DNA of 64,000 bases from Neostapfia colusana (GCA_030760725.1 JASWHV010000012.1:45043652-45107651); one strand, 5' to 3'. Shown: positions 10,194 to 22,023, counted from the first letter of the stretch. Notes: a model not told the origin generated them from the sequence alone. A program made the numbers and translations.

Positions 10194-10730
10194 TTGAGGA
10201 AGGAGAACATTTGGATTGTGGATTCAGGATGCTCACGCCACATGACCGGTAACAAAGAATGGTTCTCCTCCCTCTCTTTTGTGTCACATGTAGAAAATGT
10301 TACTTTTGCCGATAATTCTTCAACTCCTATAATTGCTAAGGGTTCGGTTAGAGTAAATAATCACTACACTTTAAAAGATGTGACACTTGTTAAAAATTTG
10401 AAATACAACTTGCTTTCTGTTTCATAATTGCTAGATAAAAATCTAGAAATTATTTTTACTAAAAAATGTTAAAAGGTTGTAGATTCAAATAGTGAGCTCA
10501 GTTTTAATATGTCTCGGTTTGGAAGAGTTTTTAAAGCTGATTTTGATATGTAATCCTCTAAGCATAGATTTCTTGTTGCTAATGATTCAAAAGACTTATA
10601 TTTTTGGCATCGTTGACTTGGTCACGTAGGCTTTGATCATCTCACACGTGTTAGTGCTCTTGATCGCATACATGGGCTACCTAAGCTTAAAGGAGATGAA
10701 GAAATTGTGTGCTCTTCTTGTAGACATGCT
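10194..10730 (+). pseudogene. Copia E protease and gag-pre-integrase region
   Basis: The aspartic protease shows the active-site box IVDSGCSRHMTG (about 10214-10250), then FADNSSTPI and NLLSVS before a TAA at 10425. The following region to 10730 corresponds to the integrase zinc-binding domain (LGHVGFDHL, VCSSCRHA) but holds several stops (10468, 10550, 10614, 10731). Protease would cleave the Gag-Pol precursor. Dead in this copy. Confidence 0.88.
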
Positions 10731-11500
10731 TAGATGGTTGCAGGTTCACATGCTCCTCTCACAATGACCATGACAACTGAACCGGGTCAACTTTTGCACC
10801 TTGACACCGTAGGACCTTCACGTGTTCAATCCTTCGGAGCTAAATGGTATGTTCTTGTGATTGTTGATGACTATTCTAGATACTCTTGGGTTTATTTTAT
10901 GGCATCTAAGAATGAAACTTTTAGTCACTTTAGAACCTTATTTCTTAGATTATCAATTGATCACCCAGGATCTTTAAAAGCAATTAGAAGTGATAACAGA
11001 ATCGAATTTAAAAATCAATAATTTGACCACTTTTGTGCTGAAAATGGAATAAATCATCTATTTTCTTCACCATATGTACCTCAACAAAACGGTGTTGTAG
11101 AGAGAAGGAACAGAACCTTAGTTGAGATGGCTAGAACTATGCTTGATGAATATCAAACTCCTAGAAAATTTTGGGCTGATGAAATTGCAACTACTTGTTA
11201 TGTCTCAAATCGTGTTTTCTTGCGTGCTAAGCTAGGTAAAACACCATATGAACTTCGGTTTGTACATAGGCCTAGTGTCACACACTTCGGGTCTTTGGTT
11301 GCAAATGCTTTGTTAAGAAACATGGTAATCTTGATAAATTTGAACATAGATCCGTTGATGGCATGTTTCTTGGTTACCCATCTCATACTAGAGGCTACCA
11401 TGTGCTTTTACATGACACTAACAAAATTGTGGAGACTTTTGAGGCTTCTTTTGATGAAGCTAGCCTAGGTACTAGCTCTAATAATGCAGGACCAGACCCA
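10731..11500 (+). pseudogene. Copia E integrase
   Basis: Integrase core with D in LHLDTVGPSRVQSFG, D in AIRSDN and E in QQNGVVERRNRTL, the DD35E triad, all present. The core is split by TAA at 11019 and a frameshift near 11290. It then leads into a C-terminal region (11363-11500) with FLGYPSHTRGYHV. Integrase inserts the DNA copy into the chromosome. Confidence 0.88.
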
Positions 11501-13369
11501 TATCCACAGGGGGAGAGTATTTTGATCAAAGAAAATGAAGAAGTGATGCTGCTGTCCGAAAATTCAGGAGCTAATGACATTGTTCCAGTTCCTGATCTTG
11601 ATTCACAACCAGCACCGACGACCACCATTGCTGGTCCAGATCGTCCTCAGGTCACAAGTTCTTACATTTATGATGAACATGAAGAAGAAGGAGCTTGTGA
11701 ATTGTCTACTCCCCTCCGGGTCCTCAAAAGTCATCCTCCACAACAAATGATTGGAAGCTTCCACGAACGAGTCACACGGTCTAGGTTTTGTGATCCAAAC
11801 TCTCACGCTCATTCTGCATTTGTTGCTTCTTTTGAGCCCAAAGATATACCACATACACTCACTAATGAATCTTGGATTATTGCCATGCAAGAAGAGTTAG
11901 AAAATTTTGAAAGAAATAATATTTGGAAACTTGTACCTCCACCTCAAGGTCACACTCTAATCGGAACTAAATGGGTGTTTAAAAATAAATAAAGTGAGGA
12001 TGGGGTTGTGGTTAGGAATAAGGCTAGGTTGGTTGCTCAAGGTTTCACACAAGTTGAAGGACTAGATTTTGATGAAACTTTTGCTCCTGTTGCTAGATTA
12101 GAAGCCATAAGAATTTTGTTAGCATTTGCTGTATCTAAAGGTTTCAAGTTATATCAAATGGATATTAAAAGTGTTTTTCTTAATCGCTACATAGATGAGG
12201 AGGTTTATGTCAAGCAACCACCGGGTTTTGAAAATCCAAATTTTCCTAATCATGTTTACAAACTGTCCGAAGCCTTGTATGGTCTTAAACAAGCCCCTAG
12301 AGCTTGGTATGATAGGTTAAAAACATTCTTACTTGAAAAGGGGTTTACCATGGGCAAGGTTGATAAAACTCTTTTTGTGCTTAAGCATGGCAATGACTCA
12401 TTATTCGTTCAAGTGTATGTGGATGATATTATCTTTGGTTGTGCTTCTCATGATCTTGTGTCCAAGTTTTCCGCTATGAGGAGTTCAGAATTTGAGATGA
12501 GTATGATGCGATAACTCACATACTTTTTGGGGCTGCAAATCAAGCAAACCAAGGAGGGTACTTTTGTGCATCAAACAAAGTATACAAGAGACCTTCTTAA
12601 GTGCTTCAACATGGATAAAAGCAAGTCTCTTCGGACACAAATGGGTACAGCAACGACACTTGAACTTGATGAAGATGGTGAATCCGTGGATCAAAAAGAA
12701 TATAGAAGTATGATTGGATCACTTTTATACCTCACGGCATCAAGAACGGACATACAATTCAGCGTATGTCTTTGTGCACGATTTCAAGCTTTCCCACGTG
12801 TTTCACATCGTCAAGCCATCAAAAGAATTCTCAGGTACTTACATGGAACTCAAGAATTTGGGATTTTTCTTCCTTCTTCCTCAACCGTTACTTTGAAAGC
12901 TTTTTCGGATGCTGATTTTGGGGGTTGTAGAATTGATAGCAAAAGTAATTCGGGTGCTTGTCATTTTCTTGGTAATTCACTTGTTGCTTGGTCCTCTAGA
13001 AAACAAAATTCAGTTGCACAATCCACAGCCGAATCTGAATATGTAGCTGCTGCTAGCGCTTGCTTACAAATTCTTTGGATTGTTCAAACACTTAAGGACT
13101 ATGGGGTTGATCTAGATAGTGTTCCATTATTTTGTGATAACACTAGTGCCATTTGCATTGCTAAAACCCCCGTGCAACATTCGAGAACAAAGCACACTGA
13201 CATTAGGTATCACTTTCTCCGTGATAATATTGAAAAAGGAAACATTGTGCTTCACCATGTAGATACCGAACAACAATTGGCTGACATTTTTACAAAACCT
13301 TTGGATTTCACTCGTTTTTGTTTCATTCATAGTGAAACAAGGGTTATGCATCCTCATGACTTAAATTGA
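11501..13369 (+). pseudogene. Copia E reverse transcriptase and RNase H
   Basis: A linker (11501-11840) leads to RT: GTKWVFKNK then a TAA at 11990, RNKARLVAQGFTQVEGLD, KLYQMDIKSVFLN, LYGLKQAPRAWYDRL and the catalytic YVDDIIFG (about 12415-12440). TAA at 12512 interrupts the thumb. RNase H has FSDADFGGC, QSTAESEYVAAA and the CDNTSA, KHTDIRYHFLRD and ADIFTKPL blocks, ending with TGA at 13369. Only two stops occur in this 1.9 kb, so it is better preserved than gag. Confidence 0.9.
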
Positions 13370-14389
13370 GGGGGAGTTTTGAAACTTGGGAAGTCTATGT
13401 GTGAATCTGAATTTAAAATAATATGAGCATAGTATTTCATACATATATGACTTTGTGATTCCTTTAATATGCTGAAAGTTCTTACTACATTACTCATGTT
13501 ATACATTTTGTAGTTTTTGCCATGACTAGTAATTGGAATAATTATTTACATTAAATCTGGTCATGATCAAACTTTCTTTCTGTGTTTAAACTTGTTGCAT
13601 GCTCACAAGTGCTTTTAATAATAAAAAATAATCAATCAACTATTCACATGTTGAGCTTTTATGTTCAAATGAAAAATTGAGAAAAAGATCAAGAGAATAT
13701 GCATGCATCGCACTTCTTCTTTTTAGATGGCTTATAATTGTACTTAAATATGAACTTAGAAAAATATGTGTATGACTAAAACCATGTCCTTAAGCTTCTG
13801 ATTGTCAAATGACATAGGCTTGGCTTGGTTGGTTAGAATAAGGCTGATGCGGCATATAATCTCTTGCAAATGTCATATGATCTGAATTTGTGCTTTGAAG
13901 AATAATTAAAATACAACAACAAGTGTCATGCTTTCAGGTCTTGACATAGTTAAGTTTGTGAGATCATGACTTGCTTAAATTGAAATTTACACTTGATCTC
14001 TAGCATGGCTTACACTACTTTACGTATCTCATGGATGTGATAGTGTAAGTTACTTGATAGTATGGCTTGGATGAGCTTTGTTTTATATGTATATGTTATA
14101 AATATGCTCATAACAATTAAAATTTCTCTTTTGATCCTTGCTGAATACATTGTGAAAGGGGGAGAAATTGATAACACATTGCACGATCCACAAGTGTTTT
14201 GGCACGATTCTTCTCAGGGGGAGAATTTTTGTTTTTCTTTTCATTTTATTTTTGATTTACAAAGAGGGAGACATATGTATAGGGGGAGAAATTTTGTTTC
14301 AAAATTTTTTCTCATTTGATTGTTTTCAAAACTTTTCATGTGAATAAACTAATGTTCAGATTTTAAGTGGTGTTGCCAATGCATTCATC
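13370..14389 (+). other. 3' non-coding region of copia E
   Basis: About 1 kb, AT-rich, no domain-bearing frame. The equivalent of K lies at 54171-55152 and matches well, so the region is a constant part of the family. It contains four GGGGGAG tracts (13369, 14158, 14216, 14282) in addition to the terminal one. Confidence 0.8.
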
Positions 14390-14400
14390 AAGGGGGAGAT
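14390..14400 (+). other. Polypurine tract of copia E
   Basis: AAGGGGGAGAT directly before the 3' LTR; the RNase-H-resistant primer for plus-strand synthesis. Confidence 0.85.
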
Positions 14401-16006
14401 TGTGAGACCTATGTGTGCTGAATACATTGGCTATGACGATAAAAGTTTTGAATTCTGCCAAAACACTCTTTTTGTCAAGGTCCGATTCTAGGTCTAAGAT
14501 CCGACAAGATCCGACGTAAAGTCCGACTTGCTATGGCTTGGTCCGAAATGTGTTTGGTTAGCTCCGGCGGTAGGTCCGACTAGCTTTGGTAAGTTCTGGT
14601 GCTAGGTTCTGCTAGCTTTGGTAAGCTCCGGCTCAAGGTCCGGTTAGTTTTGGCAAGGTCCGGAGCTAAATCGCAATGTCTCTGTCTTTACCATGCAAAT
14701 GTTTCGAACTTGCTTTACATCTATGGAAAGTTTGCTTAGTATTATTTTACTAAGTTTTTGAAGTGTTATGGCTGTTTACGGTGGTTAACATTTTTCTATG
14801 GTTTGCAACATGCTTATGTGAGGTGTTCACGTAAGGTGTTGTGGTTTTTGGAACTAACGTGAGTCATGTCGCGGACTTGTGCTTGAAAGTATTGGTTGTT
14901 TATTCATGTGCAGGTGTTGCTTGACTTCAAGATATGGCTGGTGACGGGATCCATTGAACTAGTCTTAGGGAGAAGATGAGGTTCAACGACCAAGTTTGGG
15001 AGGAATTGTGGTTGAGTTGATCGGGAGGTCGCGTAGCATGTTTGGATCAAGAACAATGCATATGAAGGTATCGTGGACGTCGTTGGAAGGTGTTTGCACG
15101 TGTGCAAGGAGTGCATGTACGTGTCTACATTGTTCCAAGGCGTGGTGAAGAGATATGAAAGTGGAGATATGGTTGAAAAGGTTCAACCGGCTGGATTTTG
15201 CGCTCAGGCTGCGGCTGAGTTGGTTATGGCTCTTTTATGGAAAGTTTTGAGTTGGTTATAATAGGATTTCATGTTAGGCATGAAGTAGAGTTGTTTTAGG
15301 AATGTTTGGGACGTTCCTAAGGTGTTTGGAAGTCTTAAAATTGCTTCTATCTGCATATAGAAGAGTCTTGAGCAGTATTGGAAAGTTACAGTTTGAATCC
15401 AAGTAGGAGTAGGAGTCCTAGTTTGAATTGGGTTGGCCTTAGGGCTGATTATATAAGCAATGGAGGCCATGCCTCGTGGTGGGCACGACTTTGGGCTGTT
15501 CCTCTTATGTTTTGATCAATAAAATTTGTAATTTATAGGAACTTTTGTGCCTTGTTCGTCCGACTTGTTTTTGTCAAGTCTTTTTCGTCGAGTTTCTGCA
15601 CAGCACGACAGTAGTTTGGTGTTTTGATCATAACTCAAGTTTTTACAGATCCAATTGACGTGATTCTTTTTGGGTTGTCTTCGCAACTTGATTATCTATC
15701 ATCTGTGAAAATTTTACGGTCATTGGATTTGTATTTTCTTATCTACACGAGTTTCTTTGCAGTGTTGCAGATCTGGTTTTTACTCGAGTAGAACAGATTG
15801 ACCCTCGTTTGATCTTTCGATCATAACTTGAGTTATTTTAATATATACCACTTTTGGTACAGTTTAACACATTTACATCAGTCGCATACATGGTTTCTTT
15901 AACAGATCGATTTTCTGCCGAGGGTTTTTTTTGTTGCTTCCGCTAAAAAGTTTAAATCTACCATTCACCCCCTTTGGTAGATTTTCATGTGCTCTTCGAT
16001 CCTAAA
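14401..16006 (+). repeat. 3' LTR of copia E
   Basis: Starts TGTGAGACCT and matches 4901-6543. Its end is mutated (CCTAAA instead of CCTACA). Followed by AGCAC, the right target duplication. Confidence 0.9.
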
Positions 16007-16011
16007 AGCAC

Positions 16012-16730
16012 GGATTCTGATGATGAGGGAGGCGGTGGCGCCACCGCTACGGCTGTCGGGTTGGGTCACTAGAACCCTAGGGTTCGCTGTGGAACCCTAA
16101 CCCTAGCGGCGGGGCTCTCTTGACGGCCCCCGACGACAACCAGCATCACCGGCGACGAGCCGCTTTCCGGCGAGCTCGCGCTCCGGCGAGGTGGTCGCGG
16201 CGGCGCCGGGGTACCCCGCCGCTCGGCGTTTATCCGCCGCCGCTCTCGCTCGCTGTGTCGGCCGAAGGGAGAGAAGAGGAAGAAAGAAATGAGGCTAGGG
16301 TTAGCCGACCGGCGCCGATTGGGTTTTAATACCCCCCGAAATCAGCTCTGAGCCGTTGGATCAAAATCCAACGGATCAGAACGGGAGCAGGGCGCCGGCT
16401 GGACCAAATGGGCTTGGGTCCCATGCGGGAAGGATTTTGGGCAGGTTTGGGCTACCCTTTCAATTTTCTGAGAAATTTTTCAATTTCGGGCTGGACCGAA
16501 TCGGCTGTGGGCCGAGTTTTAGTGGGCCGCACGAATAGAAATTTTCCATTTTTTCTAAGTTTATTTCTGTTTTGGGCTGGGCCCTGTTGGGCTTTAGGCC
16601 ATGGAAATATTTTTCCAATTTTTGGATATTTTTCAGTGGGCCTTTGGGCCAATTTAGTGTGCAGGCCTCCTTTTAATTCTGGTAAGAATTTTGTAAAATT
16701 TTGGGATTAAATTTTAGTGTTTTTTACACA
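16012..16730 (+). other. Untranslated leader of copia D, second part
   Basis: Continuation of 4521-4900. A GC-rich block (about 16030-16330) contains CCCTAACCCTAG-type plant telomere-like words. A stretch rich in GGGCC and TTTTGGGC words follows (16340-16660), then AT-rich DNA. No protein domain recognised. Confidence 0.65.
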
Positions 16731-17117
16731 GAATTAAATTAAATAAGTAGCTAAGAAAATTTAAGAAATTTAGTTTGCTTCCGCTGTTATAAAGACATTT
16801 ATGGTAAATTAATTAAGTAGACAACATAAAAAATTAATTTTCCACCTTTTCTTTTTATTTTGAGTTGTATATGGAAAATTCATTGAGTAGCCAACGTGAA
16901 AACAAAATGAATTTACCATATTGTTTAAACTTATGGTGCATGCTAATTTAAATGAGTAGCCAACGTGAAATTTTAATTTTGCCATGCTTAATATTTTTGA
17001 ATGACGTGTTTTATGGAGTAACCAACGTGAAAACAAAACACACTATTTCTGGTTGATTAAGTTTTCATTGAGTATTGTATTTTGCGAAGTAGCCATCACG
17101 AAAAGTGAAATATAATA
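16731..17117 (+). other. Array of six hairpins with a conserved loop before gag of copia D
   Basis: Six inverted repeats, about 55-70 bases apart, each enclose a loop of the type GAGTAGCCAACGTGAAA. Arms: 16733-16739/16767-16773 (TTAAATT/AATTTAA); 16802-16814/16831-16844 (TGGTAAATTAATT pairing); 16869-16884/16906-16921 (ATATGGAAAATTCATT, 15 of 16 pairs); 16938-16952/16970-16987; 17006-17012/17035-17041 (GTGTTTT/AAAACAC); 17074-17084/17107-17117. Stem sequences differ while pairing is kept, and the loop is kept. This pattern is expected of a structured RNA such as a packaging, dimerisation or translation element. Function is inference. Confidence 0.7.
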
Positions 17118-17139
17118 TTTTTTCTGTTTGAATGTTAAT

Positions 17140-17991
17140 ATGTGTTTATATTTTGAAGGTTCCTCAACTTTGTCTTCTGCGCTTAGTTTTCTCTCCTCCA
17201 TTGAGCCTCTCAATGGTCACAAATATGGCTCATGGGGGGAGAGGCTCGAGATCGCTCTTGCGGTCTATGAGCTGGACTTCGCGCTAACAAGTCCTTGCCC
17301 CACTGAGCCTGAGGTCCCTATTGCAACTCAAGGAGAGATGGATGAATCCTTCTCACTAAGAAAGGGACAATACCTCAACGCTAAAGAAAAGTATGATAAG
17401 GATCTCCAAAGATGGCAGACATCAAACAGGAAATGCTTGATGGTCATCAAGGGGACAATAACTAGGGCCATTCGGGGAGCAATTCCTGAATGTGATACGG
17501 CTGCTGAGTACCTCTGCAAGGTGGAGAGCCAGTTCACTGGTTCTTCCAAAGCCTTGGCAAGTACCCTCATAAGAAAACTTGTCAGTGAAAAATACACTGG
17601 TGGTGGTGCGCGCGAGCATATCCTCAAGATGACAAACTTAGCCACAAAGCTCAAGCCTTTGAACTTAGGAGTGAGTGATGAATTGCTTGTGCACTTCATT
17701 TTCGCCTCTCTTCCAAAGGACTTTGAAGCTTTCGTGATAAACTACAACTCACAACCTAATAATTGGTCTATAGAGAAGTTGATTGCCATGTGCGTTCAAG
17801 AAGAAGAACGTATTAAGTCCCAAAGGAGTGGTGATTTTGTTAACTACACCAAAGGGAAAGGGAAGGGGAAGAGCTATTTCAGTTCTCCCAAAGCTCCCGT
17901 TTTTAAGGTACATAGAAGCTCTTCTACAGATAAGAGCAAGGGAAAGGCTCTTATGCAGCATCCTCCTCAAAAAGGAGGTGAAAGTGGCTAA
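17140..17991 (+). CDS. Copia D Gag polyprotein part
   Basis: Open frame of 284 codons from the first ATG at 17140, ending TAA... at 17991. It starts just after the hairpin array. The copia Gag fold is shown by LNGHKYGSWGERLEIALAV near residues 25-43 and by the ESQFTG, LKPLNLGVSDELLVHFIFASLP and EERIKSQ segments. The C-terminus is lysine-rich (KGKGKGKSYF), fitting RNA binding. Gag forms the particle that packages element RNA. The frame is intact but the zinc knuckle and protease that should follow are broken, so the element cannot move by itself. Confidence 0.85.
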   Translation: MCLYFEGSSTLSSALSFLSSIEPLNGHKYGSWGERLEIALAVYELDFALTSPCPTEPEVPIATQGEMDESFSLRKGQYLNAKEKYDKDLQRWQTSNRKCLMVIKGTITRAIRGAIPECDTAAEYLCKVESQFTGSSKALASTLIRKLVSEKYTGGGAREHILKMTNLATKLKPLNLGVSDELLVHFIFASLPKDFEAFVINYNSQPNNWSIEKLIAMCVQEEERIKSQRSGDFVNYTKGKGKGKSYFSSPKAPVFKVHRSSSTDKSKGKALMQHPPQKGGESG

Positions 17992-18380
17992 GAATCAATG
18001 CAAATTTTGCAAGGAGATTGAGCATCATCAGAAGGACCGTGTTGGTTTTCTAAAATGGTGATGTAAGATTGGTAATAATTTCATTACTTTTGTCAATGAA
18101 TCCCTGTTTTTAGACTACTCTCGATCTACTTGGTGGATTGACTAATGTGCCACCGTGCACGTTTATAATTCTGTACAGGGATTAAGTATGAGGAGGACCC
18201 TAAGAAGAGGGGAAAGGACCATTAAAGTCGCTGATGGTCGAGAAGCCCAAGTCAAAGCTATTAGAAATCTCCCACTTAGACTTAAAATGGCTTTGTACTT
18301 AGGCTTAAAATGTTCTTTATGTTCCCTCTTTAGAGAGAAACTTGATTTCAGTTTCATGTCTGGATGATTTAGGCTATGTG
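17992..18380 (+). pseudogene. Copia D zinc knuckle and protease remnant
   Basis: At 18001-18042 a CKFCKEIEHHQKDR stretch is a CCHC knuckle whose last cysteine has become arginine. At 18130-18160 the protease box reads TWWID, then a TAA stop where serine should be, then CATVHV, so the DSG active site is destroyed. KVADGREAQVKAI follows at about 18220. Frame continues poorly to 18380. Confidence 0.8.
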
Positions 18381-19496
18381 TGTCATTTTGGTAATGACAA
18401 ATGTTCTATCACATTTGATAATAAGATTGTGGGTCTTGCTTTTCGGCAAGAAATGTTATATTTGTTATCCACTCATGATGATGTCAATGTTATAAGTAAC
18501 GATAAAGTTTCTCCACAAAACGATCTAATATTTAGTAAATGAAAAAGAATTTATTTAGAAACGTCGTCGAAATTATGGCATTGTCGTTTATGCCATATTT
18601 CGAGGGGGGAATTGAACGCTTGGTATCACAATCGATTCTTCCCCATTTAGAGTTCTCGAATTTTGAACAATGCATTGACTGCATTAAAGGAAAATACATT
18701 AAGATTATTAAGAAAAACGCCAAACGAAGTACAGGAATATTGGAATTAGTTCACACAGATATTTGTGGTCCATTTCCCATAGTCTCTGTTTATGGATATG
18801 ATTCATTCATAACGTCTATAGATGACTATACTCGTTATGGCTATATTTATCCAATTAAGGAGCGATTCGAAGCTTTGGATAAATTTAAGGTATTTAAGGC
18901 AAATAGTAAGATCGGATCGTGGAGTGGAGTACTACGGTCGACACACCCCATATGACCAAATTCCTGGACCTTTTGCAAGGTTTTTACAGGAAAATTGTAT
19001 AGTCGCCCAGTCTTCGTCACCAGGCGAGCCTCAGCAAAACGGTGTAGCGGAACGGAGAAACCGTATGCTTATGGATATGGTAAGAAGTATGCTAAGTTAT
19101 TCTACGCTACCGATTTACTTATGGATGGAGGCGTTAAAAACCACCATTCACGTGCTTAATTGAGTTCCTAGAAAATCAGTACCTAAGACACCATACGAGT
19201 TATGGACGGGACGTAAGCCCTCATTAAACTACTTGCTCGTATGGGGCTGTCCAGCTGAGGCAAAAGTATTTAACCCAAACATTAGTAAGCTGGACTCTAA
19301 AACCATCAGTTGCCATTTTATTGGCTATCCTAATAAAAGTAAGGGATACCGGTTCTACTGTCCAGACCGCTTTACCAAGTTCGTAGAAACGAGACATGTC
19401 GTCTTTCTAGAGTATGTCATGATCAGGGGGAACACGATAAGACATGAAATAGATCTTGAAGAGAAGTGGGTTTATGTACCCATTCCTATGATTTAG
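18381..19496 (+). pseudogene. Copia D integrase
   Basis: The zinc-binding region has CIDCIKGKY (about 18670-18700). The core has D in LVHTDICGPFP, D in IVRSDRGVEYYG and E in QQNGVAERRNRML. Breaks: frameshift near 18895, TGA at 19159, and missing sequence between the first and second acidic blocks. The tail KPSLNYLLVWGCPAEAKVFN and SCHFIGYPNKSKGYRFYCP continues to TAG at 19494. Confidence 0.85.
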
Positions 19497-21358
19497 GAAC
19501 CCTATTTCACGATACCTGGTAATGATGGATCATCTGTGCCTAGCACTGATTATTCAACACCTGTTGTCGTTCCTTCATCAACAATGGAAATTAGTGAGGC
19601 CCCTGTACCACAGGACCCAGCTCAACCTTCTGAGCATTCTGAATCAGCTGTCGCCAATGATGAGGAGCAACACCTTCCCCAACCTGATGATAACGCACAA
19701 CTTAGAAGATCTCAAAGAGTGAGACGCTCGGCTATACCGAGTGAATATGAGGTCTACATGAGTGAAGAAGTTCAAATGGAGGATGATCCTGTCTCATTTG
19801 AAGATGCTATGAGAAGACCTCAGTCATCTAAATGGCAAAAGGATATGGAGGATGAGATGAGGTCAATGGACACCAACAAAGTCTGGGAATTAGTCGAGAT
19901 TCCTAATGGAGCCAAAACGGTAGGCTGCAAATGGGTCTACAAGATCAGACGTGACTCTAAAAGGAAAATTGAGAAATATAAGGTCAGACTTGTGGCAAAA
20001 GGCTTCACTCAAAGAGAAGGTGTGGATTACAATGAGACGTTCTCACTCGTCTCTAGTAAGGATTCGTTCAGAATCATTATGGCATTAGTGGCGCATTTTG
20101 ACTTAGAATTACATCAAATGGATGTAAAAATGACGTTTCTCAATGGGGATCTCTATGAGGACATCTACATGACAAAACCAAAGGGTTTTGTCATTAAGGG
20201 TAAGGAAAACATGTGATGCTGCTTAAGGAAGTCCATATATGGGCTCAAACAAGCCTCGCGGCAGTGGTATCTCAAGTTTGATGAGACAATTAGAAAGTTT
20301 GGGTTTAAAGAGAATGAGGAGGACAATTGCATATATGCTAAGTTTAAGAATAGGAAATTTATTTTTCTTGTTCTTTACGTAGATGACATACTACTTGCGA
20401 GTAGTGATGTCAATCTATTGTTAGAAACTAAGAAAATTTTATTCTCAAATTTTGATATGAAGGATCTAGGTGAAGCTTCCTACATGTTAGGAATTGAGAT
20501 TCTCCGAGATCGCAATAAGGGGGTATTAGGCCTATCTCAGAAAGCGTACTTGGATAGTGTACTCAAGAAGTATGGTATGCATGCGAGTAAACCTTCGCCT
20601 GCTCCGTTAGTCAAGGGCGACAAGTTTAGGAACTTGCAGTGTCCCAGGAACCAATATAAGATCGATGAAATGAAATCGGTTCCATATGCTTCTGCTGTCG
20701 GAAGCCTTATGTATGCTCAAGTATGTACTCGCCCTGATTTAGCATTTGTAACCAGGATGCCAATTGCAGATATCAGGCCAATCCAGGAATTGACCACTGG
20801 AAGGCAATTAAGAAGGCACTCAGATAAGTGCAGGGAACCAAAGGCCTCATGTTGACATTTAGTAAGTCAAGCTCACTAGAGATAGTGGGATACTCAAACT
20901 CAGACTTCGCGGGATGTGTGGACACTAAGAAATCCACGTTAGGTTATATCTTCACTCTCATGAATGGAGCTATCTCGTGGAAAAGCTCCAAACAAACCGT
21001 CACTGCATCATCCACAATGCATGCCAAGTTTGTTGCGTGTTATGAGGCCACGGGGCAGGCATTATGGCTTAAGAAATTTGTACCCGGTCTTAGAGTGGTC
21101 GACAGTATTCATAAACCACTTAAGTTGTACTGTGACAACGAGCCCACACTACTATATTCTCACAATAACAAATCAAGTGGAGATGCCAAACACATTGATA
21201 TTAAGTTCTATGTTGTGAAAGATAAAATCCAGGATCACACAATTAGTCTCGAGCATATAAGTACAAAACACATGCTTGCGGATCCGCTGACAAAAGGTCT
21301 TCCACCCAATGTGTTCAGAGAACACATAGCCGGCATGGGTTTAAGGGAGAGCCTGTGA
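19497..21358 (+). pseudogene. Copia D reverse transcriptase and RNase H
   Basis: RT motifs in order: KTVGCKWVYKIRRDS, VRLVAKGFTQREGVDYNETF, LHQMDVKMTFLNG, then TGA at 20215, SIYGLKQASRQWYLKF, and the catalytic YVDDILLAS (about 20380-20405). The thumb has SYMLGIEI. A deletion with frameshift lies near 20750-20840. RNase H follows with YSNSDFAGCVDTKKS, LYCDNEPT and KHIDIKFYVVKDKI, ending TGA at 21356. Copia gene order is confirmed. Three breaks at least. Confidence 0.88.
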
Positions 21359-21559
21359 ACTATCATGGATACTAAGGGGCCAATTAAGAGTAAGTATATC
21401 TCTATGCGGGAGACATATAGTGGTCGTCGAGTCAAACAATACATAAATAACTGTTTTGATGCGTCACGCCCTTTATGTTGAACGTAAGGTGATATACACT
21501 AAGTTTAGTAACTAAGACCGAAAGTTGGTAAGTCTTTTGTCCGTGATCAAGGGGGAGAA
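21359..21559 (+). other. 3' untranslated region and polypurine tract of copia D
   Basis: Short non-coding tail ending in AAGGGGGAGAA (21549-21559), the plus-strand primer, immediately before the LTR. Confidence 0.85.
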
Positions 21560-22023
21560 TGTTAATTGCGTTAATTGCATTTGATCCCGGATATTTCGGG
21601 TGGGCAGTAACCACCCGATTAACTCCCTCAGCGCCCTGATGGGGGGCGCAACCGTTTAAATGTGGTTGAGGTCCCTTCTCGCCTGCGATATATGGAGGAG
21701 AAGGCAGCCGGGGCGTGAGACAACGGGTGTGCTCACGCCCAACGCCTCCTACAGTCCCAAACCCCGAATTCCAATCCTAAGTGCGTAGTAGCGAGGGGAA
21801 GGTCTCATCCCCATCGGCCATCGGCATTCGATCTTCACCGCCTACTACCAAGTGCCTACGACATGTCTACTTCCTCCACTACGGCCGAAGGTATGAGAAC
21901 TGAATTCCTAATCCCCTAATTGTATTTTAGACTGATTGATTATGCTTTTAACCTTGATTATGCCTAAGCACCTTGATTAGCAATGCCTAGGATTAAGCAC
22001 TAAGAAAAATACTAAGTCTAACA
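21560..22023 (+). repeat. 3' LTR of copia D
   Basis: TGTTAATTGC to CTAACA, 464 bases, partner of 4042-4506. Followed by the ATAAG duplication and by gypsy A. Confidence 0.92.

Larger units (their letters stand above)
4901..16006 (+). mobile_element. Ty1/copia element E (SIRE/Maximus-like), nested in D, carrying gypsy fragment F
   Basis: Ends TGTGAGACCT...GATCCTAAA, with target duplication AGCTC (4896-4900) and AGCAC (16007-16011), 4 of 5 matching. LTRs are about 1.6 kb. The internal region has a long gag with coiled coil and two zinc knuckles, then protease, integrase, RT and RNase H, then about 1 kb of 3' non-coding DNA with purine tracts. It is the same family as K (52426-62376). Length is 11.1 kb because F (about 1.3 kb) sits in gag; without F it equals K (about 9.8 versus 9.95 kb). 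Many stops and frameshifts. Confidence 0.92.
4042..22023 (+). mobile_element. Ty1/copia element D, interrupted by copia E
   Basis: A complete copia element with 465- and 464-bp LTRs, TGTTAATTGC...CTAACA ends and an exact 5-bp duplication ATAAG (4037-4041 and 22024-22028). Order is LTR, Met-type primer binding site, long leader, gag, protease, integrase, RT, RNase H, purine tract, LTR, which is copia order (integrase before RT). Without E it is about 6.9 kb. I count roughly 32 differences between its LTRs (about 93% identity), an old insertion. All proteins are broken. The copia lineage is not assigned. Confidence 0.92.
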
